Positions 22,460 through 36,023 of a stretch of 64,000 nucleotides of DNA are shown here, piece by piece. Source of the DNA: Scylla paramamosain (lineage: Eukaryota > Arthropoda > Malacostraca > Decapoda > Portunidae). Both the position numbers and the translations under genes were made by a program. Every line of letters begins with the position of its first letter. Positions within the stretch are counted from its first letter, which is position 1. The stretch spans positions 13,854,267-13,918,266 of the forward strand of contig NC_087171.1 of the NCBI RefSeq assembly GCF_035594125.1. Reading direction: 5' to 3'. A model generated the notes under the pieces. The model did no database searches and had not been told where the DNA came from. It saw only the letters and a program-made list of their open reading frames with translations.

Positions 22460-22636
22460 TCAATTTTAATATAACCCTGATTGTATGAACACTTATTAGA
22501 TTTCTATGTAATTTTCTCTTTTTTTTTTTCCTTTGTTCTCTGTCAATGAATGCCCATGAAAAGAATAATGGTTCTGCCTCACACTTTTCATTAATTTCTC
22601 CCACTGCTCCTTCTCCTCGTCATTTTTCAATTTAGT

Positions 22637-22637
<1 letters not shown>

Positions 22638-22690
<53 letters not shown>
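22638..22690. repeat. (CA)n microsatellite
   Basis: About 26 units. The following 22691-23660 is unique, with a purine-rich patch at 22855-22970 and no recognisable gene. 'tacgtgactgataagactat' near 23232 recurs in variant form near 23348, a 116-bp local duplication. Confidence 0.95.
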
Positions 22691-22692
<2 letters not shown>

Positions 22693-23219
22693 TTCCATCC
22701 CTTTGAATCATAATATCCTGTCGTTTTTCCTTTCTCTCCCAGCACAGCGTTCACTTTGGTCCCCCATTAAACCAAGGAATTAGTTTTGGGGACGTTTGGG
22801 AAATCTTGCCAATTTCTAGGCGGAGCCAATTCTCCTTTTTCTCAACTCAGTCTGACGGGGGCGAGTCCTTGGAGAGTGAAAGGGGAGGAGTGGGGGAGTG
22901 AGGTAGGGCCAAGAGGGAGCGACAAGGGGAAGAGGAACCTGAGAGACTAGGAAATGTAGGAGAGGGGAGTGGAATAATGCAGCTTTATAGCGTTTCGCCT
23001 CAAGCTTGGGAATCCCACTTGTATAATTTCAAACAAGGATAAGAATCAGAGCATACTCACAAAACTGAAATACTGAACAATTGATTCGGAGGCTGAAATA
23101 AATGTGAGATGCGGGAGAAAGGCGACACGAGCATGGCAGCCCAGCACGTTATTAGGATGTGGGATGTGGGGACTTTTATGTTATGTTTATTACTGTGAGG
23201 GTGATTACGACACTTGATA

Positions 23220-23400
23220 TATCAATAACTGTACGTGACTGATAAGACTATAGGTGCTTAAAGGCATGAACTGCTTGATCCATTCTCTTCCTCCTAGCTC
23301 ATTACGGTAAAAGTGGTGACTACGACACTTGAAATACGAGTAACCATACGTGATTGATAAGACTATAAGTGCTCGAAGTTATAAACTACTCCATCCATTC
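23220..23400. repeat. 116-bp degenerate direct duplication
   Basis: 'cgacacttgatatatcaataactgtacgtgac' (from about 23208) recurs as 'cgacacttgaaatacgagtaaccatacgtgat' (from about 23323), followed in both by 'tgataagactata-gtgct' and a 'ccattc-cttcct' tail. Confidence 0.8.
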
Positions 23401-23659
23401 CCTTCCTGTCAGTCGTGCTTTCAAGATGCTTATACTCAAAACTTGCACGTGTTATCAGGCTTGAGAAGTTTTGGCGGTTAAGCTGTTGCTCCTTCACCAA
23501 GAAATACGAGATGGTGAGAGTTATGATTCCTGTTGAGGAAAGTGTGAGTGAGTGTGTGGGTTTGTAAACAGGTGTAACAACGCTTCGTCTCTCGTCTCTC
23601 AGGTGTTGATGTCTGCCAGCCTGCATTGTGTGGTGGCTTCTATGTTGAGGGTGATGAGG

Positions 23660-23663
<4 letters not shown>

Positions 23664-23696
<33 letters not shown>

Positions 23697-23720
23697 CTTT
23701 CTCTCTCTCTCTCTCTCTCT
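23664..23720. repeat. Interrupted (CT)n microsatellite
   Basis: (CT)n with a CGCTCTTT interruption near 23693. Confidence 0.93.
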
Positions 23721-24581
23721 GTTCCTTTATGTGCTCACCTCATTAGAAAATTCTTTATTGTCTACATAATCCTTCACAATCAATGATTTATGAATTGGCG
23801 TGCGGCACACTGCGGTTCCTCCAGTAACGCACACGTGGCATGAAAACTGCTTCAATAACAGTCAGCAGAGTGTGGTCATTAATGGGCATTAGTGCGGCGT
23901 GGCGGGATGCTGCTCGTGGAACACTGCTATTCACAAATAATGTCAGCAATATCGACGCTCTGCAAAATTTGCCGACGACACGAAGACTGGAAGTTTTATA
24001 TTTTCAAATTCAAAAAGATTATTCCTAATAAGACAGGGTGGAGTCTAGCTTTACTTATGAAACATTTTATTATGGTCACTAAAAAAAAAAAAAGTTATAT
24101 TTCTCATCAATAACTGTAAACAACAAGATTATAGAAAATGGACAACCTAAAAATAAAGAAAACTAACAGCGTCTTAAAAAAATCCGTAATGATCACTTAA
24201 AATCTATGATCTACATATATGAAGTGAGCGGCGATCGCAAATAAGGTGTACAATATGTTGGGTTTATAATCATCTATGTCGTTTCGATTGTGCTTGGCGT
24301 TGTCTCAGTCATGTCTCCTGATCTGCTTAGAGAAACTGTCGGGTGTTGTGAGGAGATCACCAGGATATCAAGGGATTTAAGTTGAGGGAAAGCGCAAAAT
24401 ACAGTGAAAGTGAATGAAGAAGTTTACTGAATTTGTGACCACGACTGTGCAATTAAGCTATAAACAGATGCAGCCAGATTGCACCAAATTTTGTTTATTT
24501 AAGCAATGGCAGTGGTGCCGCGAAACACGAGAGACCCATTAAGAGATAAATATTATGTCTTCTCGGTATACGTTTATCCGC

Positions 24582-24585
<4 letters not shown>
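23721..24585. other. Unique sequence without recognisable gene
   Basis: Only short frames (23840-24113) and a 13-base A-run near 24081; nothing recognised on either strand. Confidence 0.6.
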
Positions 24586-24670
<85 letters not shown>

Positions 24671-24777
24671 TTTTATTGAAATCCTTTAATTTATATTCTT
24701 CGTAGTTTATTTATTCATTCATGTGACCTCGTTGCGGTCAGAAATGTTCAGCCTCTCTCTCTCTCTCCCTCCCACCC

Positions 24778-24845
<68 letters not shown>
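24586..24845. repeat. Two (CT)n microsatellites
   Basis: (CT)n at 24586-24667 and at 24782-24845, with a shorter (CT) run at 24752-24766 between them. Confidence 0.95.
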
Positions 24846-24849
<4 letters not shown>

Positions 24850-24998
24850 GCTTTTGTCATTATCTATTTAATTTCTCTTGACGTGTTATTTGTTGCGTTA
24901 ATTACAGTAATGACTCAGTAATTATATAATTCACCTGTTCATCTCACCTGATTGCCCCGTGAGGCCTCATTATGCCTGGCCACAGCTGCTTGCCCCAC

Positions 24999-25000
<2 letters not shown>

Positions 25001-25048
<48 letters not shown>

Positions 25049-25089
25049 GAAAGAGAGACGATATCTACGTACACGCAATCTTTTTATGG

Positions 25090-25137
<48 letters not shown>

Positions 25138-25167
25138 TAAACACACACACACACACACACACACACG
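25001..25167. repeat. (CA)n, (GA)n, (CA)n microsatellite cluster
   Basis: (CA)n 25001-25048, (GA)n 25092-25132 and (CA)n 25141-25167; a (CAC)n run follows at about 25211-25232. Confidence 0.95.
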
Positions 25168-25355
25168 CTAAGAACCAGCGTAGTACCGAATCCACATCAC
25201 ACCACACTCTCACCACCACCACCACCACCACCGCGCCCTCTCGTGCATAAATAGATCACCATGTCGCGGTCACATTGGCGCCTCCCACAAGTGCATTAGC
25301 GCCCCACATCGAAGTTCAATTGAATATGTAAGTTAATTTCAACACTCGAGGATGG

Positions 25356-25384
25356 AGTGTGTGTGTGTGTGTGTGTGTGTGTGT
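25356..25384. repeat. (GT)n microsatellite
   Basis: About 14 units. Downstream, 25430-25570 is a degenerate ACTC/ATTC repeat ('cactcattcactcatttactcattcactc'). Confidence 0.92.
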
Positions 25385-25429
25385 CTGCAGTATACGTATT
25401 ATGGTGAATATTTCCTTAGTTCTCTCATA

Positions 25430-25570
25430 CCCTCACTCAATCAGTCACTAAGGCACTTGCTCATTCACTCATTTACTCATTCACTCATTCAATTATTCAC
25501 TCACTCGCTTGCTGATTCACTCGTTCGCTCCCTTTCTCACTCACTCCTTCACTCCTTAACTCATTCGCTT
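25430..25570. repeat. Degenerate (CACT CATT)n tetranucleotide-type repeat
   Basis: Strings such as 'tcattcactcatttactcat' recur; the serine/histidine/leucine-rich frame 25352-25600 is its translation. Confidence 0.8.
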
Positions 25571-26307
25571 TCCTCAGCGTTCTGTATCAAACCGTCATGA
25601 CATCGCGGTGCAGTACCATGAGAGAGTGTGGGCAAGGCGGGGTGGACGTAAAGAAAAATACTTGCCTTCCTTGGGCGGACGCGTGGTCAGTGTGAAGGTG
25701 AAAGAGAGGAAGGGCACTTAAAAGAAGAGTGATACCTGTTGTGAATGGAGAAGGGAGAGGAGTAGAAGGGAATGGCTGGGAGAGGTAGAAGGATAGTTAG
25801 AAGCAAGAGTGTTAGAGGGAAGGAGGAGGACGAGGAGGACAAGAGGGACGAGAACGATGAAATTGAATGTATTGTAGTTACGAGTATTAATGGTTTTCTG
25901 TTTTCCGATGTGAGCTGTTATTCATTGTGGTTCGGTTCCGCGGGGAGTGTCAGTGTTTGTCTGCTTGTTTATTTACTTATTTATTTATTTGTTTATTCAT
26001 TCTTCTAAGCTGCACACAATATGCTGCCTTGAGTTTGATATCAGTACAGCAAGACGCCCATCACTACCAAAAAAAAAAAAAGTAGATTTCGTATCCCTAA
26101 ATAAAGTAACATAACTTAGCACACTTGGATCAAAGCAACAAAGCAACAAATCCGAATATCTGAGTGTCGCATCATGTTTGTAAGCCTGTTCCTTCTGTTT
26201 CTGTTCACTGATCTTCTGCCTTGTCTGCCTTCTCTTAACCTTCCTCTGTGCTGTCCTGTCTCTGCTGCTAGTGATCGGCGTACTGTTGTGTAATCAGGCG
26301 TGGGTTA
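25571..26307. other. Unique sequence without recognisable gene
   Basis: A purine-rich patch is at 25690-25860. The 78-codon frame at 25772-26008 is acidic/basic then hydrophobic but unfamiliar. Confidence 0.55.
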
Positions 26308-26640
26308 AGAAGAGATTAACTACAGGTATTTAAGTGGTTGGAGTGTTTTAAGAAGAGTGATGCAGACAAGGTTCGTAGGATTAGTAATAGGTTGAAGGTT
26401 AATACAGTTCGATATAAAAATGAGATAGGAAGAAATTGATTTTCAGATAGAGTGGTTGGTGACAGGAATAAGCTCAGTAATCATGATGTTTGTGTCGAGT
26501 CAGTAGGTTTTATAAGATTAATAAAGTTATAGAGGATGATACGTGGATGCAGGTACGCTTGTTTTATTCAGGGGCTTCCATGTGTAGTCCTACTGGTTTC
26601 TTGCAGCTTTCATCTTTCCTTATGTTCTTGTTGTCCTATA
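26308..26640 (+). pseudogene. LINE family 1: RT carboxy-terminus and 3' end (plus copy)
   Basis: Frame beginning at 26314 reads RD, a stop, then LQVFKWLECFKKSDADKVRR, ISNRL, an NEIGRN segment, a stop, FSDRVVGDRNKLSNHDV and CVESVGFIRL before the stop at 26530-26532. This is the 'RRLRxDLIxVFKxLxGFxKxD ... FSxRVVxxWNxLSxxVVSAES' tail of a non-LTR retrotransposon with two in-frame stops and substitutions at conserved W and A/E positions. The 3' region (TTCCATGTGTAGTCCT, CTTGCAGCTTT, CTTATGTTCTTG) is the reverse complement of the ends at 8638 and 31168. A dead, 5'-truncated copy. Confidence 0.8.
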
Positions 26641-26989
26641 TTTAATGAAACAGCTTAGGAAGGACTTGGAGTTTGTTGTTGTTCGACATTCTCAGTAATC
26701 CTTTGTAACCATGTTATTATTATTATTATTATTATTTTTTTATTCAACACTAAAATGGAGCTTATCTTTTCTCTAGCTCTTTTTTTTCTACATCTTAAAC
26801 TATCTTCCTCTTTGCTTCTTTCACTGTGGATTATGACTATTATTTATTTAACTTTGAAGAAGCGAAATTATTGATCCTTTTCCTCCTTACCTTAGTGTTC
26901 GCCTACACATTCTTGTCTGGTGTACCCAATCCCGCCTCTCGCGTGTTCCGATGCATCATGTGTCGCTCTTCTTTTGTAGCATTAGATTG

Positions 26990-27385
26990 GCTTCATTTTT
27001 GCTCGGTATCGATTTCATATACTCTTTTATTTTCTGGTTCCAACAAATTCCTCCTGTACATTTTTATTTATTTTTTTTCATGTATACTTTGCGCTATACT
27101 AATTTTTCATTCAGTATCCAAACGCTGACTACATTTCCTGTTCTTGGTGATTTTATATTTATCGTTGCATTTTGTGGTTCTGATTAGTTCTTTCGGTACA
27201 TTTTCTCATGTATACGTTACAGTATACTAATGATTTCATATATAATTGTAAGACCGGCTACATTTCCTCTTCTTGGTATCGATTTTATGTACAATATTGC
27301 ATTTTCTGGTTCCAATATGTTCCTCAGGTTCATTTTCTCACATGACTTGTATATTTGCCTTACACTCACATGCACTTCGAGTCTA
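26990..27385. repeat. Degenerate tandem repeat, three units of 130-138 bp
   Basis: Units start near 26990, 27128 and 27258 and share 'ctacatttcct-ttcttggtatcgattt', 'gcattttctggttcca', 'ttcctc-ggt-cattttctcatgtata' and 'tatactaat'. A partial fourth unit lies at 27585-27690 ('ctctggttccattatgtttc', 'attcgtatgcacttcgag'); that last phrase also occurs near 27367. No start-to-stop frame is conserved between units. Confidence 0.75.
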
Positions 27386-27690
27386 TGCATTTATTTTCTT
27401 TTACACATGACACAATTCAATGGCAGCCATGCATTTACCCCTCTTTTATTCTCGACCTTTATATTCTACAATTTCCATCGCGTTTTTAATTATTCTCCCT
27501 CCATATTTCACTTCTTTCAACAACATTTGTATGTATATACCCATTCCTACCAAATTAATTTCACTGTTTCCACATGCATCCGTCTTTGTCTCTGGTTCCA
27601 TTATGTTTCCCAAGTTCATTTTGTGTTTTCACGTGTACATTATGGAGACATCTATATTTCTGTCTGATATTCGTATGCACTTCGAGTTCA

Positions 27691-28514
<824 letters not shown>

Positions 28515-28661
28515 ACACATACACGCACACCTATCAAAGTTCCTTTTTCACCAGCCTTGTTCTCGTCCCCTGAGCAACCCTTGCCACAGGAATGGCGGTG
28601 TCCAGGCAGTGTCCAATGTTCCCTGATAATACCCTTACCCAATTACAAGCGTGGAGACACA

Positions 28662-28773
<112 letters not shown>

Positions 28774-28878
28774 TAATAGATAAAATTGTGACAAGGGAAA
28801 TGAAAAAAAACTGAGAATTTATTTCCGTTGTTCATTTGAAAGGAAGGAAGGAGGGGAGAGAGAAAGAGAGAGGGAGAA

Positions 28879-28883
<5 letters not shown>

Positions 28884-28971
<88 letters not shown>
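28884..28971. repeat. (GA)n microsatellite
   Basis: About 44 units, preceded by a purine-only stretch from 28840. Confidence 0.95.
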
Positions 28972-28973
<2 letters not shown>

Positions 28974-29167
28974 GAGGAATAAAAATGATATAAATAAACT
29001 ACTCATTACTTTCTTTCTCAACACTATTCGTTAATTACAAAGCAGCTAAAAAGTTAATCATTTTATGCATATTAATGACTTTGAGAGAGAGAGAGAGAGA
29101 GAGTGACCGTAAGGGAACAGGATCAACAAAGCACGAAGGAGTATAGGAATATTATGCAAGCTGGGTG

Positions 29168-29260
29168 TGATGATGATAATAGTGGTAATGATAATATGAA
29201 TAACTGATGATGATGATGATAATAGTAATAACAACAATAGTAATAGTGATAACGATACTT

Positions 29261-29301
<41 letters not shown>

Positions 29302-29337
29302 GCTACTACTACTACTAATAATAATACTAACAATAAT
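29168..29337. repeat. Compound (GAT)/(AAT)/(CTA)n tract
   Basis: Mixed GAT/AAT/AGT triplets to about 29255, then (CTA)n at 29258-29315 and AAT triplets. Confidence 0.9.
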
Positions 29338-29611
29338 GTCGGATTTTCATGGATGCAGAAAAGCTCTTAACAAACACTCACTCTGTACATAGCATCACGA
29401 AAACACCCATGAAAACCCCAGCGGCTCGCACCAGAACATGCGCACCCAAAAGCACCGGAGATGAGACACGAAAACATAAAAAAAGAAAAAAAAAAAACAT
29501 CCTTCCCAGCACGAAGGTAGAAATCCTCCACTGACGCAGAACAACAAAAATTCTATCCTGAGTCACAAAGAGAGAGAGAGAGAGAGCCAAAGATAAGACA
29601 CTTAAACCTCA

Positions 29612-29794
29612 ATGCACACAGGTGGGTGGGGACGGACAGACATGCTCAGTCGTCTTCAAGCTTGCAAGGAGAGTATCAGGGAACGAAGGGGACGCGAGGA
29701 GACAGGTCAAGTTCTCTTTGGTGCATGGAATGTTGCGACACTTACGTATAAGCTTGCTGATGCTGAAGGTGAATCTGTGCGGGGCGAGGAGTAG
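29612..29794 (+). pseudogene. Possible LINE endonuclease amino-terminus fragment
   Basis: A 60-codon frame contains LFGAWNVATLTYKL at about 29714-29755. This resembles the first strand of the exonuclease-endonuclease-phosphatase fold of non-LTR retrotransposons ('xxGTWNVRTLxxx', where the W-N-V-R-T segment carries the first metal-binding Asn). Here the Arg is replaced by Ala and the frame turns into purine-rich sequence right after. No second motif (QE-T) follows. This is a weak, single-motif match and may be chance. Confidence 0.25.
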
Positions 29795-30210
29795 GAGCAG
29801 GAGGAGAGGGAGGAGGAGGGAGAGAAAGAAGAGGGAAAAAAAGATCATAGAAAGAGGTAGAGGAAGTGGAAAAAGTATATAAAGAAAAAAAGAGGTGAAG
29901 TAAAACACGATGAAAGAGATAGAGGAGGAGAAGGGATAAGAAAAAAAAAGAGTTAAATAGAAAGAAAGAGGTAGAGGAGAAGGAGGAGGAGGATGATGAT
30001 GATGATGATGATGAGGATGAGGAGGAATTGGAGGAGGAAGGGGAGGAAGAATAAGAAAAAAAAGAGGAGGAATAAAAACAAAACAAAAAAAGAGATAGAT
30101 GGAAGAGGAGGAAGAAAAAGAAGAGGAAGGAGAGGAGGAGGAGGAGGAGGAGGAGGAGGAGGAAGTTGTCAAGAAAGGTAAGCGGATGAGGTAAAAAAAA
30201 AAAAAGAAAA
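29795..30210. repeat. Homopurine (GGA/GAA/A-rich) tract
   Basis: Over 400 bp almost entirely A/G on the plus strand, with (GAT)n at 29992-30016 and (GGA)n at 30130-30162. The 215- and 183-codon frames on the minus strand are translations of its pyrimidine complement. Confidence 0.9.
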
Positions 30211-30454
30211 AATGAGTAAAGAAGAATGGAGAGGAAAGAAAACACAAGGCCCCCACGAATTATTACAATTAACAGACACTGGACTCCTAACACACGGGAG
30301 CGTCTCAGTCACTTTATTGCTAATCCCATTTATATTCAACGATAATAGCGTCATGTCAGTTTCTGCAATAATGATGATGATGATGATAATGGTAGTAATA
30401 AAAGTAATAGTAAGCTATAATAATGATAGTGATAATAATAATAATGATGATGAT

Positions 30455-30900
<446 letters not shown>

Positions 30901-31167
30901 TGAAGGGTAGAGAAATAGAGACAATAAAAAAAAAGGAGAATGGGAATAAAGAACACATTTGCCTTCCTGAATTAAATGGAAGAGCTATAATAAAAAAAAA
31001 AAAAAAAAGATAATGGTGCCAATACTGCTTCTATATTATCTAATTACCTGCGAAAGATTAAAAGATTATCCAAGCTGAGTTTTGTGAAGCATTGCCCGGC
31101 CCTTGAGTGAGTCCTGATTACCAATTCATTTCTAGTATTCTAGTTGTTTTGTTTTATCTTATCTTTA

Positions 31168-31372
31168 TTTAAGGACGTAAGAACATAAGAAATAAGGGAA
31201 GCTGCAAGAAGCCATCAGGCCTACACGTGGCAGTCCTTGTATGAAATATACCTACCTATTTCCATCTATCATCCCCATCCATAAATCTGTCTAATCTTCT
31301 CTTAAAGCTCCCGAATGACTCAGCACTAACTACTTAATTACTGTGTCCGTTCCATTCATCTGCCACTATGTT
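31168..31372 (-). pseudogene. LINE family 1: 3' end with RT carboxy-terminus (minus copy)
   Basis: The minus strand reads ADEWNGHSN, a stop in place of the usual Q/H codon, then VVSAESFGSFKRRLDRFMDG and DDRWK with a stop. The 3' region carries GTAGGCCTGATGGCTTC and CTTGCAGCTTCCCTTATT, then CTTATGTTCTTACG. It is the best-preserved of the three copies of this end. The upstream (higher-coordinate) sequence at 31377 onward is unrelated T-rich repeat, so the copy is 5'-truncated within the last 60 or so codons. Confidence 0.82.
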
Positions 31373-31409
31373 TGAGGATTATTTATTTATTTATTTATTT
31401 TTTGAGCAT

Positions 31410-31770
31410 AAATATTTTACTTCTCGTTTTAATAACTTGATTTTTTTTTTTTTTTTTTCTCTTTAAAGCAGTGTTAATCTACCTTTAGTTTGCGTTTTCG
31501 TGTTGGTATCTTGATTTATTATTGTTGATTTTTTATTTTTTTTTTCAAAGCAACGTCTATCAACTTGTGTATTTCACTTCGTCATGTTGCTATTTTTTTT
31601 TTTTTTAGAACAACGTCTGTCTACTGCTGTTACATTTTATTTTCGTATTAGTGTCTGGACAATAGGTAGTTTTTATTTATATATTTTTTTCATTTTCGTT
31701 TTGGCATCCTAACCGTATCAGGTCATTAGGTATAATTATTAATTTCTCGTTTTCTTTTTCTTTTTGTATC
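31410..31770. repeat. T-rich degenerate tandem repeat, about four units
   Basis: The motif 'cgtttt-gt-tt--tatctt-attttttttt--caaagcaacgtctatc-ac' recurs near 31418, 31492, 31580 and 31640. The phrase 'agcaacgtctatcaac' / 'aacaacgtctgtctac' / 'agcagtgttaatctac' is the clearest landmark. Units are 75-105 bp. Confidence 0.6.
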
Positions 31771-31800
31771 CCGACAACTTCAGGTTTCATTCCGTGTTTG

Positions 31801-31991
31801 GCCCGTATTTTGAAACGCTCTGCTGATTGGTCGGGCTCTCAAGAGTGTTTCATTCGTTAATAATATAGAAATATTGTTAATCTGCCACCACAATTGTAAA
31901 AAAAAATAAAAAGTTAAAAACCCGTGTAACTTTAAATAAAGCCTTCTAAGGGTAGTGAAAGTGCGGCGCAGGAGTTTTTCAGAATATGGTC
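31801..31991. mobile_element. Foldback/MITE-like element (copy b)
   Basis: Left end GCCCGTATTTTGAAAC (31801-31816) and right end GTTTTTCAGAATATGGTC (31974-31991) are inverted relative to each other (12 of 16). The interior 'aacccgtgtaacttt', 'agccttctaaggg' and 'gtgcggcgcagga' corresponds to the last internal unit and right arm of the copy at 2383-2821. This shorter copy has about one internal unit instead of three. No open frame. Confidence 0.6.
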
Positions 31992-32029
31992 TTTAGTGTG
32001 ACAAAGTACAAGCTTGATTTGGGTTTAGG

Positions 32030-32039
<10 letters not shown>

Positions 32040-32102
<63 letters not shown>
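32040..32102. repeat. (GA)n microsatellite
   Basis: About 31 units. Confidence 0.95.
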
Positions 32103-32104
<2 letters not shown>

Positions 32105-32343
32105 TGAGGGAGAGTGCGACAGAGAGAAATAGATATGTATATATATTTTTTTTCATCATAACAGTTTTTTCATTTACTTTTAGAGGTTTATAAATGGCAG
32201 GTAGCTACACCATGTTTATAAAAAATACGGAAGCGTCACGTGTTTTGTAGTACATGTATTATTTTCATCAACAAAGTTTCGGCAAACGAGTGAAAATATA
32301 CTGCAGGTGAAGGCAGCAAACAGGGCAATGTTGCCATGCTCAC

Positions 32344-32449
<106 letters not shown>

Positions 32450-32814
32450 CAAGTTATTATTTTCTCATGCATAAAAGGAATGAATTATTTCATTATCATA
32501 ATTCACGCAGTTTGTTTGATACTCAATAACACACACAAACACACACACACACACACACACGCATTCTTTCGTGTGCGAGGAAAAATGGAAGGCCTACACA
32601 TCAGTGACTTAAAAAAAATAAAGCGAACGAGAGAAAAAGAACTAAAAACATTACAATACACTACGTAGGCTCTCCGGTATGCATTCTGCCCTCGCATTCA
32701 CATGTGCTTTTAGTGTTTTCAAATGGCTCGGTGTTTTATGCACCAGTGTATAGTCATTGTATGGTGGATTGGTGCTCCTTTTTTTGCTGGCTTGTGTGTC
32801 CTTTTTCTCTATTG

Positions 32815-32958
<144 letters not shown>

Positions 32959-33089
32959 GGCGGGTTCACAGTGGGTACTTCGCTGCTGAATTGCTAGCCG
33001 TCACAAGCCGGCAATACCTGGCAATAAATCCTTCCAGCTGGAAGTACGTTCACACTGGCGGCTGAGATGGGGCGGCTGGCTATCGGGAA

Positions 33090-33350
33090 ATGAATATAAA
33101 CAAACAGCAACTCAGCAAGAAGTCTTCCTCCAGCGACGATGCCGAAGTGACTGCTGCATTTCTTTTGGCGTACCGGAAGCTAAAACGGAGAAGGAAACGG
33201 CTATGGACACGTCTCTGGCTAAATAGAAGAGGAGAAAGGAATATATACCACACTCTTTTGCCTGAACTTAGCGTGGAAGACCCAGACACCATGAAATAGG
33301 GGATACGCCTCAACATGGAGTAGTACCATGATCTTCTGCAGCCTATATAA
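33090..33350 (+). pseudogene. Truncated PIF/Harbinger transposase, amino-terminal part
   Basis: The frame starts with an ATG at 33090 and runs 69 codons to TAG at 33297-33299. Residues 30-69 include LAYRKLKRRRKRLWTRLWL, then NIYHTLLPELSVEDPDT. This is the basic helix and 'YxxLhxELxhEDxxxY' segment that precede the DDE domain in HARBI1-type nucleases. The same frame continues past the stop as GIRLNME, another TAG, YHDLLQPI and TAA (33348-33350), matching the 'FhRMxxEQhxxLLxxh' continuation. The two internal TAGs and the absence of all three DDE acidic residues show it is inactive. The truncation coincides with the internal deletion of the element. Confidence 0.8.
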
Positions 33351-33440
33351 TAAAATAGCTAATTAATACAGTTTGCAACTCTATACCATCTCACTTCAGT
33401 CTTTCTCTACAGCGAACTTTGGTCATTTGCATTTAATCGG

Positions 33441-33698
33441 TTAGTTTCTGTCCGGTGAATTTCTGTCCTGCATCTCACCAATAACTTCAAAGGTTATTAT
33501 TTGGGTAAATTTATATAAGTTCACCCGCCTGACATTTTCGGACGACACTACATTTCTCTGGTAGATTTTGATGTGTTTTGATTTTTTCCGAAGGTTTTGG
33601 TTGGTATAAAGGGCGTGTCTCGGGTCCCTCACTAGTTCCAGCATTAACTTTTCTGCCTCCGGACACCACATCTTCCACAACTTTCTTCCTGAAGACAC
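33441..33698 (-). pseudogene. Possible MADF/Myb-like second ORF of the Harbinger element
   Basis: An 85-codon minus-strand frame includes WCPEAEKLMLELVRDPRHAL and YTNQN. This resembles the start of a MADF/SANT-like domain ('W-x-E---LI-LV---P-LYD'), the DNA-binding partner protein that autonomous Harbinger elements encode beside the transposase. The usual Y-K-D/N and the later W-x-x-I block are not clear, and the remaining residues match nothing. Its position inside the TIRs, opposite the transposase fragment, fits a two-gene Harbinger layout. The family call rests on a short motif. Confidence 0.4.
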
Positions 33699-34050
33699 GA
33701 TGTAAACAAAGCAGCGGGCGGCTGGACAAGACCAACCTGTCGGTCTTGTTGGCGCGGCTGTGATTTCCAGCCGGAAGGCAGCTGAAGTCCAGCAAACTGG
33801 GCAACGCGGATTGCGGCGGCTGACAATTCAGCAGCGAATTGCCAACTGTGAACCCGCCTTAATACACACACGAAAGAAGATATGCCAGTTACTAACGAGT
33901 AGAAAGATGCCCGGATAAATGACATAAGGAAAATAACTTCTCGCATAGAAATTTACACGCATGCAATAAATCATAAGACAACGTAGTAGTATTAACAAAG
34001 AGCGCACCAACTGAAAGAGAAGCTGAATAAATACAGATGTGGAGACGGTA

Positions 34051-35587
<1,537 letters not shown>

Positions 35588-35653
<66 letters not shown>
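35588..35653. repeat. (CT)n microsatellite
   Basis: About 33 units. Confidence 0.95.
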
Positions 35654-35656
<3 letters not shown>

Positions 35657-35723
35657 ACAAGATGGAGTTTCAAAGGGACCGAACTGCAGTATTTCCAAAG
35701 TAAAGACCAATGGCTCATTTTTA

Positions 35724-35754
35724 AGCGCTGGACTGTTTTGGACAGTCCAGCGCT
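35724..35754. repeat. Perfect 13-bp inverted repeat (hairpin)
   Basis: AGCGCTGGACTGT (35724-35736) and its exact reverse complement (35742-35754) flank a 5-base loop TTTGG. It lies 70 bp after a (CT)n array. No T-run follows on the plus strand, so it is not a terminator-like signal. Confidence 0.9.
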
Positions 35755-35956
35755 CCTCGATATTTCCTTCCAAAATTAGAAGAGGAAATAAAAAGAAAAA
35801 AAAATTCATTGTCGCGTATTACCTTTCTTTTATAGTCCACCAAGGAAACGCTTTTATGAACAGTCCATTAACAGTTAGTCCTCGCTCATTTGAAAAAAAA
35901 AAAAGAGCTTGACTCAGTTCTGTAAAAATGCAATTACGTAAGAACAGTTAAATAAG

Positions 35957-35957
<1 letters not shown>

Positions 35958-36022
<65 letters not shown>
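35958..36022. repeat. (CA)n microsatellite
   Basis: About 32 units. Confidence 0.95.

Positions 36023-36023
<1 letters not shown>

Noticed and set aside
29609..30293. 215- and 183-codon minus-strand frames
   Set aside because: They are translations of the homopurine tract's complement (poly-S/F/L/P) without any domain-like segment.
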